Assembly (NCBI GenBank): GCA_032622095.1
Contig: CP136062.1
Location: 153,074,875-153,138,874 of the forward strand
Reading direction: 5' to 3'
Length of the DNA stretch: 64,000 bases
From: Siphonodentalium dalli
Taxonomy: Eukaryota; Mollusca; Scaphopoda; Gadilida; Siphonodentaliidae
Numbering within the stretch: position 1 is the stretch's first letter; each line of letters starts with the position of its first letter. The notes beneath the pieces are model-generated. The model had not been told where the DNA came from. It did no database searches and saw only the letters and a program-made list of their open reading frames with translations. Positions 23,936 to 36,699 of this stretch are shown one piece after another. The position numbers and the translations under genes were made by a program.

Positions 23936-24785
23936 AGTGTGATTCACTTGTTTATTAGACATGTTACTTAATCAACTGACAACTAAATGTTCTATTCTAA
24001 ACAAGCATGACGCACGGTATTATTTACATTCTGTACTGGAAGCATTATTACTCAGAAGACACTAGGATGGGACGTAAAGTAACGCTCTATTGTCAAATTG
24101 AATGTTGTGTCGATCCATGTGTGCTTCCCGGCTGCAATTCAACTGGTATTACCTAAATGTTCGCATGCGTATTCAATTCAAAATAAAAGAGACGAAGACA
24201 CTATAAGGGGGATTTGGTATAACGCTCTTATGTGTAATTAAATATTAAACAGTGTTACTTTACACCTGATAAACATCGATACAACATCTGGCTATTAAAG
24301 TGTTCCTGATATATTTGGTCATTGAAGCGGTCTTTGGTTTTCCTATCTATCCAAAGAAAATAAGTGTCTGCGTGAAATATTCAGGAATGATTGTGTTATC
24401 TTTGTCACAAAGAACGCCCAAATGGTAAATTTTAAAAAAATCTATATGTTATTGAGTTGTTGGTACATGACTCTCCTTCGATTTGAAGCAAAGCATTGTC
24501 CCCATATCTCTTATTTACCAGAATCGTTTCACGTGAATCTCATTCCATCAAGAACCTGTGAGAAGTTAGCGACACTTGGGAAGCTTGACTGTCTGTTAAA
24601 GCAAACCCTACTTGTCAATGAGGATTACTGCCAGCAGTCCCCAAGCTGTACGCCCCAGTATAAATAATGATCGTCTGGTGGAACGTTGTTACACTTTTGT
24701 TGTGCCTCATTATATTCACATTTTTTTTACTTTAGTACGTATGTTGCCAGTATTTTAATTTAAGAAAAATATAAATAAAATTCAG

Positions 24786-24857
24786 GTCCGTATGAGCCAG
24801 GGTCCGTATAAGCCGGGGTCCGTAAGAGCCAGGGTCCGTATCAGCCGGTGGTCCGTA
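24786..24857. repeat. 18-bp minisatellite, 4 copies
   Basis: GGTCCGTATGAGCCAG-type units repeat four times with small changes (GTATAAGCC, GTAAGAGCC, GTATCAGCC). Confidence 0.9.
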
Positions 24858-25242
24858 TCTACTCCACTATATTGTTTATCCCATCATATACTAATTTTTA
24901 ACCACCTCAGTCGCAAATGTCTTTGTTAAACTGTAAGAATTTGTTTTTATACACCCGTTTTGTAAAAACGGAACGTATTATGTTTTTGTCGGTCCATTCT
25001 TTCGCTTTTTTTCGAAAATGATATCTTTAGTAAGTCTGAACGTCATGGAATGAAATTTGGTATGTCAGTTTACTTGCCCAAAATACAGGACAAGTTCAAA
25101 AAAAAATTCCGCCCGCCAATGTTTTCCGGAGTTATGGTCCTTGTCGAACTTGCCGATTATTTTTGTTTCTGCGTGATAATTTTTAGTTTTAATTATCTGA
25201 TTGTTTTCAAATGTGTTATATGGATTACCCATATGAAAATAC

Positions 25243-26101
25243 ATTTCAAGGTCACCATGTATATGTGGAAATGTCGGCCACTACAAGTTTGTCCATAAAC
25301 CAATGTAAACTTTTAGGTAATTTTTAAATTATTCACGATAGGCACTATTTAATGTAAAATTTCCAAATACCCGATTATTAGCCATCGTTGCCATGGAAAC
25401 TCAAATTTACCAAATTTATCCCAGTTGGATTTTCCAAAATAAAAGATATTATAACAAGGTAAACATTCAACTATCCAGTGTACCAAAAGACGTCTGTGTT
25501 GCAACCAGTTCACAATAACTGACATGTTGCATATGACAAGTGATGCTGTGGTGTTTTGTCTCAACAATCGACAACATAAATATCATAAGTGTATGTGTCT
25601 TGTTGTACATAAAATTGTTGTCGCCACATATTTCAAACTGCTATAGTTTCTAAAGCAGATATCGATGTCCATTCAAATGAACCTTCCCATGGCGCTTGCA
25701 GTCCGGAGTGAACAAATAGTGTTGGGTATCGCTATTCGTAATAAATCCTAACCAGGACGGTCGAAAATATGACAGCTATTTGATAAAAATCCAGATTTTT
25801 AACAATGACCTTGACCTTTATACATGACCTTGACATCTCAAGGTCACCATGGATATATGGAATTGTTGGCCATTACAAGTGTTTCCATAAACCAATGTAA
25901 ACTTTTAGGTAGTTGCTAAATTATTCACTATAAGCACTATTTAATGTAAAATTTTCAAATACCCGATTATTAGCCATCGTTGCCATGGAAACACAAATTT
26001 ATCAAATATGTCCCAATTAGATTTTTCTAAAAAAAATTATATTCTAATGAAGTACATATTCAGCTATCCAGTAAACTAAAAGTCATTTGTGTTGCAATTA
26101 G
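25243..26101. repeat. 265-bp segment duplicated in tandem about 594 bp apart
   Basis: TTCAAGGTCACCATG through GTTGCAACCAGTT (25243-25507) recurs at 25837-26101 at roughly 85 percent identity by eye. Shared landmarks include ACCAATGTAAACTTTTAGGT and ATCGTTGCCATGGAAAC. The spacer holds CCTTGACC motifs. Confidence 0.9.
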
Positions 26102-26437
26102 TTTGGGATTGACCCCATTTTTTGGCTAGATCGCCTGTACTAGAATTAAGGTTATTCGTGATTAACATGTTTGAGGCTTAACTTCATTCGTATTAGCGTC
26201 CTCGAATTCGTTCGTATTTATTTACTTGAAACGTGAAGCGTAACTGGTTGGTCACCATTGTTTTAGTTCACACTAAACATGATGACGGATTGTTAAATAA
26301 TGTAAAGCAGTCACGTGGGTAGGGTGAAACAGTTGGTCACGTGTTGGATGAGACAGGGAAATCTCACCAGCTATCCCACAGCTGCCTGTGCTAAAATGTG
26401 TAGGGGGTGGGACAAATTTATTTCCACTATAAACTCT

Positions 26438-26656
26438 ATTTTTGTATTATACGCGTACCAAAGAAATTCAACATTTACTATACTAGTCTGTTCTCGTGAA
26501 ATTAAGCACATAGTCAAACGTTTGAGGATAAGTATGGCCAATGATTGGGCTAATTTCACTCATTCAAATAAGATCGTTATGTAATAATTTTAACAAGAAC
26601 AGACTGGTATAGTTGTGCATGTTGAATTTCTTTGGAACGCGTATAATACAAAAAAC
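26438..26656. mobile_element. foldback element with family A-like inner ends
   Basis: Arms of about 62 bp (26440-26503 and 26585-26653) are inverted: TATTATACGCGTACCAAAGA pairs with the GCGTATAATA end. Nested inside the arms is TCTGTTCTCGTGAAATTAAG against its complement, the terminal motif of MITE family A. It may be a family A derivative inside another foldback. Confidence 0.75.
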
Positions 26657-26659
26657 GTT

Positions 26660-28640
26660 TGACCACATGCTGCGCAACGATCTAACTACATGTAACAGTT
26701 TTGCACATTTTGATATTTTTTAAATTGTTATTTAAAAAGCAAATTATTGAGAGAAAAAAGTTAATTAATTGTTTCTCTCTCTTTTAGATTAAACTACTTG
26801 CTCTATACTTGTCCACAACAGTTACTATTGAATCTAATGACTGTAATATATACTGGTATATTTATATATTAAATGAGATCAAACATATTCGCGGATTCTC
26901 AGATGCATAATTATATAACATTTCGCAAACGATAAAGGACGCTTATGTTTGCGTTATATATTAACACTAGCTGAAACAAATTCCCTTCAGGAGCATTTAG
27001 TCAGTGACATAGGGGCCACAAGCCCCTCAGTGTGCGATTTGGCATATGTTTATTTTATTTTATTTTATTTTAAGATTGAACTACTTGCTCCATTTAACAA
27101 CAAGAAATTAAAAAAACTTTTTAAATAACAAATTTACGAAAAATAAAAAATAGCGCCGTTATAACATTTAGCGGGGTATCCCGAGCCACCACACACAATT
27201 TGGTTGAAATTTGTTCAGATAACTGGGGTCATATCGTAATTGTAAGCTCAATAATCTATACGTATATCTTTGTCACCTTTACGATGACAGAAATGCTTAT
27301 CTGCTGTACACGTATGGACGCCATAACATAAAGTCCCACACATAAGGTCTATTTGTTGCGATACTAGCAATCGCGGCGCAAGCCGGTGCTTCGTGGAGAT
27401 TCGCAGCGAAAAAGTAGCGATGCTCATTGAATACTAATCCTTTCCACTCAAATCGAAGGGACGCCACCCACCGCGTTTAAACGTCGGCGATTTGCGGTAA
27501 GTCGCCGCGATTTTTGAATGGACATATACCAGCGTTGAGCGGAATGATGCTACTTTTACTTGGGGGTATTGTATTAGCATTTAGACTTTGAACAATAAGG
27601 ATGTATTCCAATTGACAGCTGAAGACTAAAGAACTGTTCAGATTTCTATTCGACGGCTAGTCATGAAAGCTTAATTTTTCATTTTCATTTAAATAGAATA
27701 AATGGTAAACATTCCCTTGCAAACTTCATAAATCACTCAGGTGTCCAATGAGCCCAACCTATCCTTGAAAATGGATCTGTTAAAGTCTTAATATTTTGTA
27801 AAGGAACGCTATCAAAGTTACGGAGTAATTCTCTTACAAGTTGAGATATCACTCAGGTGCCCAACCTCACCTCTATTAATGCATGCTATGTCTTAAGATA
27901 TTGTATAGGAACGCTTCAATGTTCAAGTCTTCTCATTCCCCATAGTTTGGTAAACAATGAAAGTTTCAATGACACTGTAGCTCAACTTGGAAATGGGATC
28001 GTGCCATATATTACAATCCATGAATGGATAGCGAAATCGGACAGTTTATATGCTTAAGTAACTAGAGATTACCATGGAGATACGTACATAACCAGGTGGG
28101 GGATTAATCGGATGAACAATTTTGATGTAGGGAGTGCAAATGGATGCAATAATACAACTAGAAAGAGTAAAATCTGAGATGAACTAAATGGTTTCCCATA
28201 GACGACAGTGTTAACGTTATAGCCAAATTCAATTAATTGAAGCCTGCGTGTCATTCAAGTGATGAATACCCAGCTAGATTGACACCAGTTGATCACGAAA
28301 ATGGAATAAAAATCATAGGTCATGTGTTTACTTTTAAAAATAAATTCCCAAATGTGCGACATGGTCATCCCACAGCCAAATTTTACCTGCAAAAACTCAG
28401 AACTACAGCAGCTAGTTAAATAATTTTCCCACTGACAAAAATCCATGCCCCCATTAATTCACCAGTTTATTTTATTTAGATATGATGTACAAATCAAATA
28501 AACAATATTTCATCCTTTGATAACGTGTCTCGTGTATCAGGTGAAGGGCATTCTTCAGTTACCTTTCACCTCTAGCGGTGGTAAATATTCCACAGTGCAC
28601 TCGCTCCCCGGCTCTGGAACACATTTAGCTCCCTGATTCC
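26660..28640. other. gene-free region
   Basis: A (TTTTA)n tract at 27050-27074 and a GC-richer patch at 27370-27530 are the only features. No exon with usable splice sites is seen. Confidence 0.45.
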
Positions 28641-28649
28641 TATAGGATT

Positions 28650-29130
28650 TAGTCATACAAAGAGTGAAATCCAAGATGGTCGCTGGCAGCCATAGTTTAG
28701 CGAATTTCGGAAACAGGGGAGGTCCCATCTAGAAGTCATACTGAGGATCCATATGAAGATTGGTGATGGGTGAATGTGGAATGTAATCTGTAGAGTGTGC
28801 AAAATGATTTAGTGATGCAAAGAGTATAATCCAAGATGGCTGCCGTCGGCCATGTTTTTATCGAAAGTCGTTCAAATTTGCTAGCTGCCATCTAGAGGTG
28901 ATCCTAAATATGCCTGTAAAGTTTTAAAATAATTCTTCAATAAATGTGGACAGCAGGGTGTTCTGAAATCCAAGATGTCTGCTGGCGCCCATGTGTTAAA
29001 CGAATTTTGGGAAAATAGGGAGGCTCCCATCTAAAGGGCACCCTGAAGATCCATATTAAATTTGGTTACGATCAGATGAGAGATGTGACCAGTAGGGTGT
29101 ACTAACATAAATTGTTCACGGAGGGACGGA
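28650..29130. repeat. diverged tandem repeat, about 160-bp unit, 3 copies
   Basis: ATCCAAGATGG(C/T)(C/T)GC(T/C)G recurs at about 28670, 28831 and 28967, each followed after about 70 bp by CCATCTA(G/A)A and then by GATCC. It ends with GGAGGGACGGACGATGGATG at 29126-29145, a tail often seen after such arrays. Confidence 0.75.
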
Positions 29131-29959
29131 CGATGGATGCCAACCCGTGGCAATACCTCAAATTACGTTGAGATAAACAGTCATTGACCGCATTGTTTAA
29201 AGTTATTAACCAAATATTTGAGGTTGTTTCCATGGAAACTAGTTTCCCCTCATGCATACGTTTTAGTCCGATTTCCTCAATTATTGCTTACCAATCCTAA
29301 CAGTAATTATATGCAAAGTTGCAGTTTCATCCTTCAGTCCAGTCTGTGAAGATTTCGCAAAATATTCGGATGATAGGATCGTGTGGCTCGCATTCCATAA
29401 CAGGTTCGAAGAGAAACATGCACATACCTAAAACCTCCACTTGTTATTAATATCAATTAATAGGCATCATAGAAACTCTGACCTATAACAGTGCCTACTT
29501 GTGTATAAGTTGATATTTTGATGAAACAGAATACATAGTGTGTACTTATTCCTGTGTGAGCCCGTTCAGTGCCAGCATATCACATATTGACAAAATAATG
29601 ATGTTGTTGCACTTGAGTAATCCATAGCAATGGTTCTCAATGATTTTAAGCTCGCTAAAAGTTCGTCGCAATATAAACATTCTTGATGATATGCCAGGAG
29701 GATATATCATGTATGGGGATAGACCGAGAATCAATATCCAAACAATTTCGTAGTATCGATATTTTTGGTTAATTTATTATCATTAAACATGATATTAATA
29801 TTTGTATTTGTACCATTTATATGAGCGCTATCCCAGCATTCACCGGTCTATAGTCAAGTTGTTGGTATACTCTAAAATGCACCATATAAATCAGAATCAC
29901 CGAGTATTGTTTTGTCTGGCCCGATTTTATTTTTGAAACAAAACATTGTTTTCACAAAT

Positions 29960-30260
29960 TCCACCTCAAATGGCGATACACACATTACATAACCAATAGC
30001 GGCCATTTTGAATATATCCATATACAAAAGGTATATGTTCTAACAACTATATGGTCTGGTGTATGTCCAATCCAAATAGATGCTTAGCAAACAGTTTCCC
30101 ATGAGACTACTATGCATTAGCAATGCATAATGGCTAATTTATTGGCAAAAATAGGTGTTTTAATCAAAATGGTTGCCATAGCAACGGTGTACATTTTCGA
30201 GCTTTGAGTCATATCCAAAATAATTTATAATCATGTGATGTACATGTGTCAGCAGAAAGA
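29960..30260 (-). repeat. dispersed repeat D, copy 2
   Basis: Inverted relative to 16257-16510, with the same block order (see that entry). It is followed at 30300-30340 by GACCTTGACC motifs. Confidence 0.7.
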
Positions 30261-30469
30261 CTAATAATATGACGTAAAGTGATAAAAACAGCAGTTTTTG
30301 ACAATGACCTTGACCGTTCAGTCACCTTGACCCTTGAGATGAATACTGGCGGTTCGTTAGGGAGAATATATATAGATATAAATATTATATAACTATATCC
30401 TATAAAATGTCCAGTTTGTCGTGGACCTGGTATCGAACGTGTTTTTCCTTTTTTGAAAACAATGAATAA

Positions 30470-31035
30470 TGCTTCAGCCAGTTGCAGAGGTGGTGACGAT
30501 TTAAATGCAGACGAGGAACCACGGTGCAGTTATGTGTCAATAAATTCCTGTTGATCTCTCCGAGACAAAATCCATACATGGGACTGACATGATATCATTC
30601 GATGATTTTCAATCTTTGAAACACATTTTAAATGGAAACACATACACACACATATTAAAATAATTGGATTGGACATGCCATGACATGATATTAATTATTT
30701 GATACAATAAAGTGCACTAAGACATAGACGCATGCTTTGCTAAAATCGGAGCAACAATACATTTTCACTAAATGATGAGAGATCAGCATCATTGAGTTTC
30801 ACATATCACCATCAATGAATGTGAAATAAGAACAGCCATTAAGAGAAGACTAACACAAAATATAATTACATTCCATGCATGTAGGTTAAAATATTACATT
30901 TCTTAGAGTACAAATAATAATTCTCCATCAACACTACATTGTCTTTCACTCTCTATTATCTCTCTCCCTCCATGCGTCTGCCTTACATATACTGTTTGTG
31001 TTCTATTGAAATGGTGTTCAACTATTATTTCCCAG
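30470..31035 (-). repeat. dispersed repeat E, copy 2
   Basis: Inverted relative to 17490-18150. Because D and E occur in the same order but inverted in both places (16.26-18.15 and 29.96-31.03 kb), a larger inverted duplication or a single composite element is possible. The TTAA MITE lies only in the first copy. Confidence 0.75.
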
Positions 31036-31215
31036 TTTTTAGTCAGTCGAATTAATCTTCGAGACAGTCAACGTGCGTGAGGGCGAGCATAACTTTCAAT
31101 AACTTATGGATTTTCGTAATTTATTACGTGCGCTCGCGCAACAGTATGGCGATCAGACAGATTCGTAGGATGGTGTCACCCTACTCCGTTTCACTCCATG
31201 ACGCCACCAAAAACG

Positions 31216-32143
31216 ACGTAAAACCTCGTGGCGTTCTGACATTTTTACTGTGCCGCGTTTTTGCTATGTTTATTTTATGTGTTGTTTTCGATTATTTGTT
31301 TGTCGCCGATATCGCCATTTGTCGGGATTCCCTGTTTCTATATTTAAAACTGGCATGCTCGTAGTGAGCCTCGATTTCGATTTTTTCTCCCAGGTCAAAA
31401 ACGTCAGAGTTATGACAAAAATAGATCGACCTACATTTTCTCCATCAGAACTCTACATCAAAGAGTCTATAGACTCCTTCGGGATTTACATAGACTCCTT
31501 CATTTGGGTATGTTTACTTATAATTGGGAAGTTTTATCATTTTTGGTTCGTGCGAAGACCTCTTTTTATCGTGCGGGAAAAGAGAGACATTCAAAACGCG
31601 ATTTCGTAATTCGACGCAATAGGCTGTATAGCCTAACGCTTCATCCGATTTCCGGGTCAAATACGACGAATGACGTAACACAAAACAAAACGCATTTGTT
31701 GACACAAACACCGTTTGAAGAGTTTATTATTACATAAAATGATCGTTATTGATTAATTATTGATTAATTATTGATATTTATTGTTGCATATTGGCTGCTA
31801 TCAATATTTACACAAATGGTATTAATTATTTCTTATAATTGCTCCTTTGGTCAACTTTGACTATCGGAAAATAAAAATAAAAATATGCCGCTGAAAAAAA
31901 TGTAATCGATATTAAAGTCTCATCCTTTCGGCAACATGGAATTGGTTTTAATTACTTAAATGATTAATATAGTAATTTGCCTTTTATCTGTGATGAAATG
32001 AGAAATGGTAATTGTCTTTTTTTGCTAACATTAAATTAAATTAAATAAATTAAGTAAAATACAGTGAAATTATTTTTTAAATGATTGTTTATTACATTTT
32101 TGTGCACGTTGGCATCTCTCTGAGTGCATTCTAGTTGTATGAG
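31216..32143 (-). mobile_element. 5'-truncated LINE tail (3' UTR plus last codons)
   Basis: On the minus strand this equals 39882-40696 at high identity, so it is the 3' end of the same CR1/L2-like LINE: about 20 terminal codons, then a long 3' UTR. It differs from the other copy by about 100 extra bp at 31914-32013. The plus-strand open frames here (31250-31609) are antisense to the UTR and are matched in the other copy only because the DNA is the same. Confidence 0.85.
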
Positions 32144-32479
32144 TGTTTACGGCCGTGTGCGACAGCTACACATATATACTATCGACCAGAGAAAAGCTTT
32201 TTTTTTCTATTTAAAAACAAATTAATGTCGTCATCCCGATAACTTGAACAAACGTCGACCGATTTGATGCATAGTTGATAAATGGGTATTGCGATATAAT
32301 GTCGAAATATTTAATCCATATGGTGTAGTAGTAGTTATCTGATAAGCATATGCAAAAAGAATATATATTTTGAACGGACCGCGAGATACTGGATTTTTGC
32401 AACCCCTCCCCCAAACACGTTTAATGTAGAAAAATTTACATCAGTGCGGAAATGGCCGATTCGTTGAGAATGGTATGTA

Positions 32480-32700
32480 CATATTGGTGTGGGGTAGTAG
32501 TAGCAGATTATTGGATAACTACAGCTTTGAGCGGTAGACATTCCACATATCGGTCACACGACGGGTTCGACTCGAGACCTATTGGTGTACTCTACGTCGA
32601 TAAATCTTATCTTTGTATACTCGTCTATCCTTCCACATATTCAAAGGTAACATTCACATGCAGTGTTGGCGAAGTTAAGTTTCCGTAACAGAGGGCTTTA
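32480..32700 (+). mobile_element. possible tRNA-derived SINE
   Basis: TAGCAGATTATTGG (about 32500) and GGGTTCGACTCG (about 32563) resemble pol III box A and box B with tRNA-like spacing. No poly-A or target duplication was found, so this is weak. Confidence 0.3.
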
Positions 32701-33554
32701 AGAAATTGTATTATTTGCACCAAAAGATACGCCCCGTTTCTTGTTCCATTCCGAATGCCTTCATTTTATTACCGATACCATGATTGGTCGGCAACGAAAT
32801 TCATCAGCCAATCGCTGCGCGACAACCATTTGCATCTCCCGGCATTCCGCGTTATCAGCAACATCATTTCACTTTAAGAGAATTAATTATATAGACGCTC
32901 TGAGAATTCTCTCCCGATGCACTGTGTAGGAACTGATACATCGGAAATCGTTCTATCGCCGGTTTTTGATGGTTCTTGACTGATTTGTGACGGTTCCTGA
33001 TAATCGAAATTATACATTTTCACGACTTTTTGACAGTTAAATCTCAATTTTGAGGCATCTATGTGATAATTCGATTAGTTATTTTCAATCCCATCACAAT
33101 CTGTGGCACCAATGAGCGTGTTAATAACGAAACGTTCATTGTGCGAGTCATATCAACGACAGAAACCACCAATTTTGATAATTGTTTGGGTTCTCTCCTG
33201 ATCGAGTCGGTTCTCTCCCATTTAGTCGTTCTATACGGGTAAAACTATGACTAATATTTGCCATGTTACATGGTTCAAACTGCCAATTTTGTGAAAGTAT
33301 AGAAAGATAAACACAACAAACTATGCATTAAGTTGAAATTTGCACCACTTGTCATTAATTTCGATGAATTACACCGCCTTTCTATGCTTATTCAATAACC
33401 TGTGTTACGCCTATCAACATTCACAAAGTCGCCAGCTAGTGTGAAAAATAACGCGTTTGCAGGCCCAACATTTCCATGAGTCAATAGCCGGTTAACAATA
33501 GTGAATTTCCATAGCGCTGGACTTCGGAAAGCGTGAGCGTAGACGGGATATATA

Positions 33555-33990
33555 TAGAGTTATCTGTCTTGTATTTTATTTATTATCTGTTTTGGAACTT
33601 CTGTATGTATGTATTTGTGTTATAGACTCGAAAAACTGCTCGAACGATCCGACTCAAATTTGGTGTGTAGACCTACTTTGATCCGGGGAACAATATGGGC
33701 GGGTCCAATTTCACGTGCGACCTTGTCCTTGACCTTGACCTAGCTCAAATACCTAGCTTAAATAGGCATGGTTCCGTACCTCGACCGATCCCACTCAAAT
33801 TTGGTAGCTGGGTCTACTTTGATCACGGGAACAATGTGGGTGGGTCCAATTTCATGTGCAACTTTGTCCTTGATATTGACCATATTCGCTCATATAGGCA
33901 TGTTTCCGGGCCGATCGAACAATAGTTTGTCCATGCGGCAACGATCACAAATAAATCCCTAAATAGCCCGGACGAAGAGGGGGCACATCG
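33555..33990 (+). mobile_element. Helentron-like fragment with 140-bp tandem unit (nested)
   Basis: It starts in an AT-rich stretch with CTGTATGTATGTATTTGTG and TATAGACTCGAAAA, has two copies of a 140-bp unit (ACTCAAATTTGGT at 33652 and 33792, CCTTGACCTTGACC), and ends with GCCCGGACGAAG (33966-33977). The same end is intact at 45195. It lies inside the CACTGT element. Confidence 0.55.
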
Positions 33991-34284
33991 GGTAGTGTTG
34001 TCTATTTTCGTAGACGTATTTTACTCAACAAAAAGCCTAAAATAAGACGTTAAAAGTTTGTTGACACCCATACAATGTTCTGATGACGTAGTTTATTTAG
34101 TTTATGTTGGGCATCAGCTTGCTGGAAGCTGATTATCTATGTTAAATTCTAGAATATGCAGCTATTAAAGCATATACAAGCACGATAACCTTTCACTCAA
34201 TCATATTTTAGATTGACTAGGAATCTCTGATTTTTTAATAGAAGATATAAAAAAGCAAAGCATCCTACAGTTACAAATATTATT

Positions 34285-34540
34285 ATATGGATGTTAAACC
34301 TTTAGTTACTAAATGCGCTATAATGAGAATTAACTTGAATCCTATTGATTAATTTGTAGGAATGCTTAGCTATTAAGTTCAACAAGCAGTAATTACATAT
34401 AAAAAAAAGAGAAAAGAATATTAGTATATGGATGTTAATCCTTTGGTGACTAAATGTGATGTAATGAGCAGCGACTTGAATCCTATTGATTCATTTGTAG
34501 GAATGCTCAGCTATTATATTCAACATGCAGTAACATATTG
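34285..34540. repeat. tandem duplication, about 142 bp
   Basis: ATATGGATGTTAA(A/T)CCTTT to CAGTAA is present at 34285-34395 and again at 34427-34535, with the shared phrase TTGAATCCTATTGATT. Confidence 0.85.
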
Positions 34541-34639
34541 TTTGAATTATTAGCTAAACATTCATACAAATGAATCATTAGAAATCAGTGTCATGGGTGT
34601 CTGAACCTGGCTATTATAATGCACATTATTATTCCTCGC

Positions 34640-35460
34640 TGATAACGTGTCAAGTGGGCAGGGACGTGGGCTGGGTGGTCTCAATGTTGGGGCGTCCACC
34701 TTGGAATTTCCAACCGCACCATCCCCTTGAAACAGACCAAACTCATGCACAAGGTTTTTCCCAACTGCATGACACATTATAGCTCTAGATTGTATGCCAT
34801 TCTGAAGTGAATTGATCAATAGCCTTTGATTGGCCACCATGCAAATCGGGGGAGAAACTCAGGATACATGGGTCCAGTGAGAAAATGTGGATATCTGAAC
34901 CTGAAAATCATCTATAGACTGGCTTCAAGATTCCCAAGTGTTGGAAGTTTCCAACCTGGCGCCCCACCCAACAAGATTGGAAATGTTCTCAACAGATGTA
35001 GAGAGAGAGGTGATTTATTTTGAAAAATAGCATACATTATTTAATACAAAGCATATTAATTAAATGGAATTAGATTATTTGTCCATTAAAACCAATTTCT
35101 TGCCAATTTGGGGGGGGGGGGTAAATGTGGTATAGAAAACTAGATCACACCTGCTCCTTACTTCCTGTCCACCTATCATGAGTTTTGGATCAACTCTAAA
35201 GAAGATGTGTCGATTTGTATATGTAAAATATGTTTATTTTACATGTTTAAAATGTAGGAAAGTATTCAAATGTTGGTCTAAAAACGACAAATTCCCCACT
35301 ATTAAATTGTTGTCAAATCAAACTAAGAGAACAATTTCAACATATTGTTGGTGTTAAATTTCAAACCAATCTATTGTAAGATAAGAAATTTGTAACTGTT
35401 GAACATTTTGACCAAAGTTGGGGATATACACCAATTAAGCACCCCTCCCAAAGTCCCCCC
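34640..35460 (+). repeat. dispersed repeat family B copy (nested)
   Basis: Contains TTGGAATTTCCAACC (34690), TTGGAAGTTTCCAACC (34942) and the 35260-35430 block that matches 10720-10890. A poly-G run lies at 35109-35120. It is inside the CACTGT element. The stretch 35461-36314 has no feature I can support. Confidence 0.55.
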
Positions 35461-36699
35461 ACCACCCCAATCACGTCATAACCTATCAATAATTCACTTG
35501 AACGTGATTTCATAAGTTATATTCATGTCTGGGCGACAAACATGTGTAAATATCCCTCAGGCGGACTTCAGAGAAGGAAATATGATGGCGCTGGCATTGA
35601 AATATTGTCACACCTGGATCTTCAGTAATTGCCAGATTAAGTAAATGAATATTACATCTCATATTCTCCTGAGAGTAGATTTATATTACCATTGGTCATT
35701 TATATAGGCGGGCATGATTATGATACTATACTCATCGGGACTTTCAATATTTTATTTCTGCCTATTAATGTCACTTAAAAATCCCGTATTAGGTATTTAT
35801 TGTGTTATTTCTTAATATACCTGTTCTATTATGCAAATTACATAAGCTACAGTCATTATCTGGTTTAAAATGTCATACACAAGACGATTTTTGGACCAAA
35901 GTGCAGAAATCGTTCGAATAAATCTCATGTACAGAACCATCACAGCCATGATTGGTTTGAAATAGAACCGTAACACACACCCGTGTTGATTACGAGGTCA
36001 CAGCTCCCAATTATCAGCCCTATCGGGATACTTTCTCAGCTATTTTACACAAGAATAACACGGGTATACTTTATAGTCAGCGTTTGTCTTCAGAATGCGT
36101 TTCATATTTTATACGCCACGAAAAACAAAGAAATTTCGTCCACGTGGCTTGATTTTCAGTGATAACATGTTGATATTTACGCGTTAACTCGCTAATACCG
36201 AGTTAATTGTGGTCTAGAGTTCAGGTTTCGATAACACGGCACTTCTGCAGCCTCTGTTCATTCAGGAAAGTAGAATATATTCAAGATATCCATAATTATG
36301 CGTGATTTTGTCACAAAAATGATTATTTTCAATCATCAGGAACCGTAACAAATCAGGCAAGAACCATCAAAATACCAGCGATAGAACGACTTCCGGTGTA
36401 ACAGTTCCTACAGTGTCCCGATGTGTTGATTCTAAACAATGGAAGCCAGACGATAAATAGCAATTGGTAAACGGCGAGAAGAGAAGCAACAAGCCATTAA
36501 AACTAAGATTGACAATGGAAATGACGAGCCAAACACAAAACGAGGGATACCTCTATATACATGTCAATGAACGTGCAGCAACAATAACCATTAGTGAAAT
36601 AAACACAAGCATGGCAATTGATGGAACGGTCAAAACGATGGTTAGTAACGTTTAATCCGTTAGAACATAAAACCTACTCATGCCATGGAAACAGATGGA

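Larger units (their letters stand above)
32912..36423. mobile_element. TIR transposon with 8-bp target duplication, 3.5 kb
   Basis: The element 32920-36415 starts CACTGTGTAGGAACTG and its other end, inverted, reads CACTGTAGGAACTG. The inverted repeats extend about 100 bp with shared blocks such as CGTTCTATCG and ACGGTTCCTGAT. TCCCGATG flanks it on both sides (32912-32919 and 36416-36423), a perfect 8-bp duplication as made by hAT, P or KDZ-type transposases. It encodes no recognisable transposase. The interior is a patchwork of other repeats (Helentron-like block, a 142-bp duplication, family B). Confidence 0.93.
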
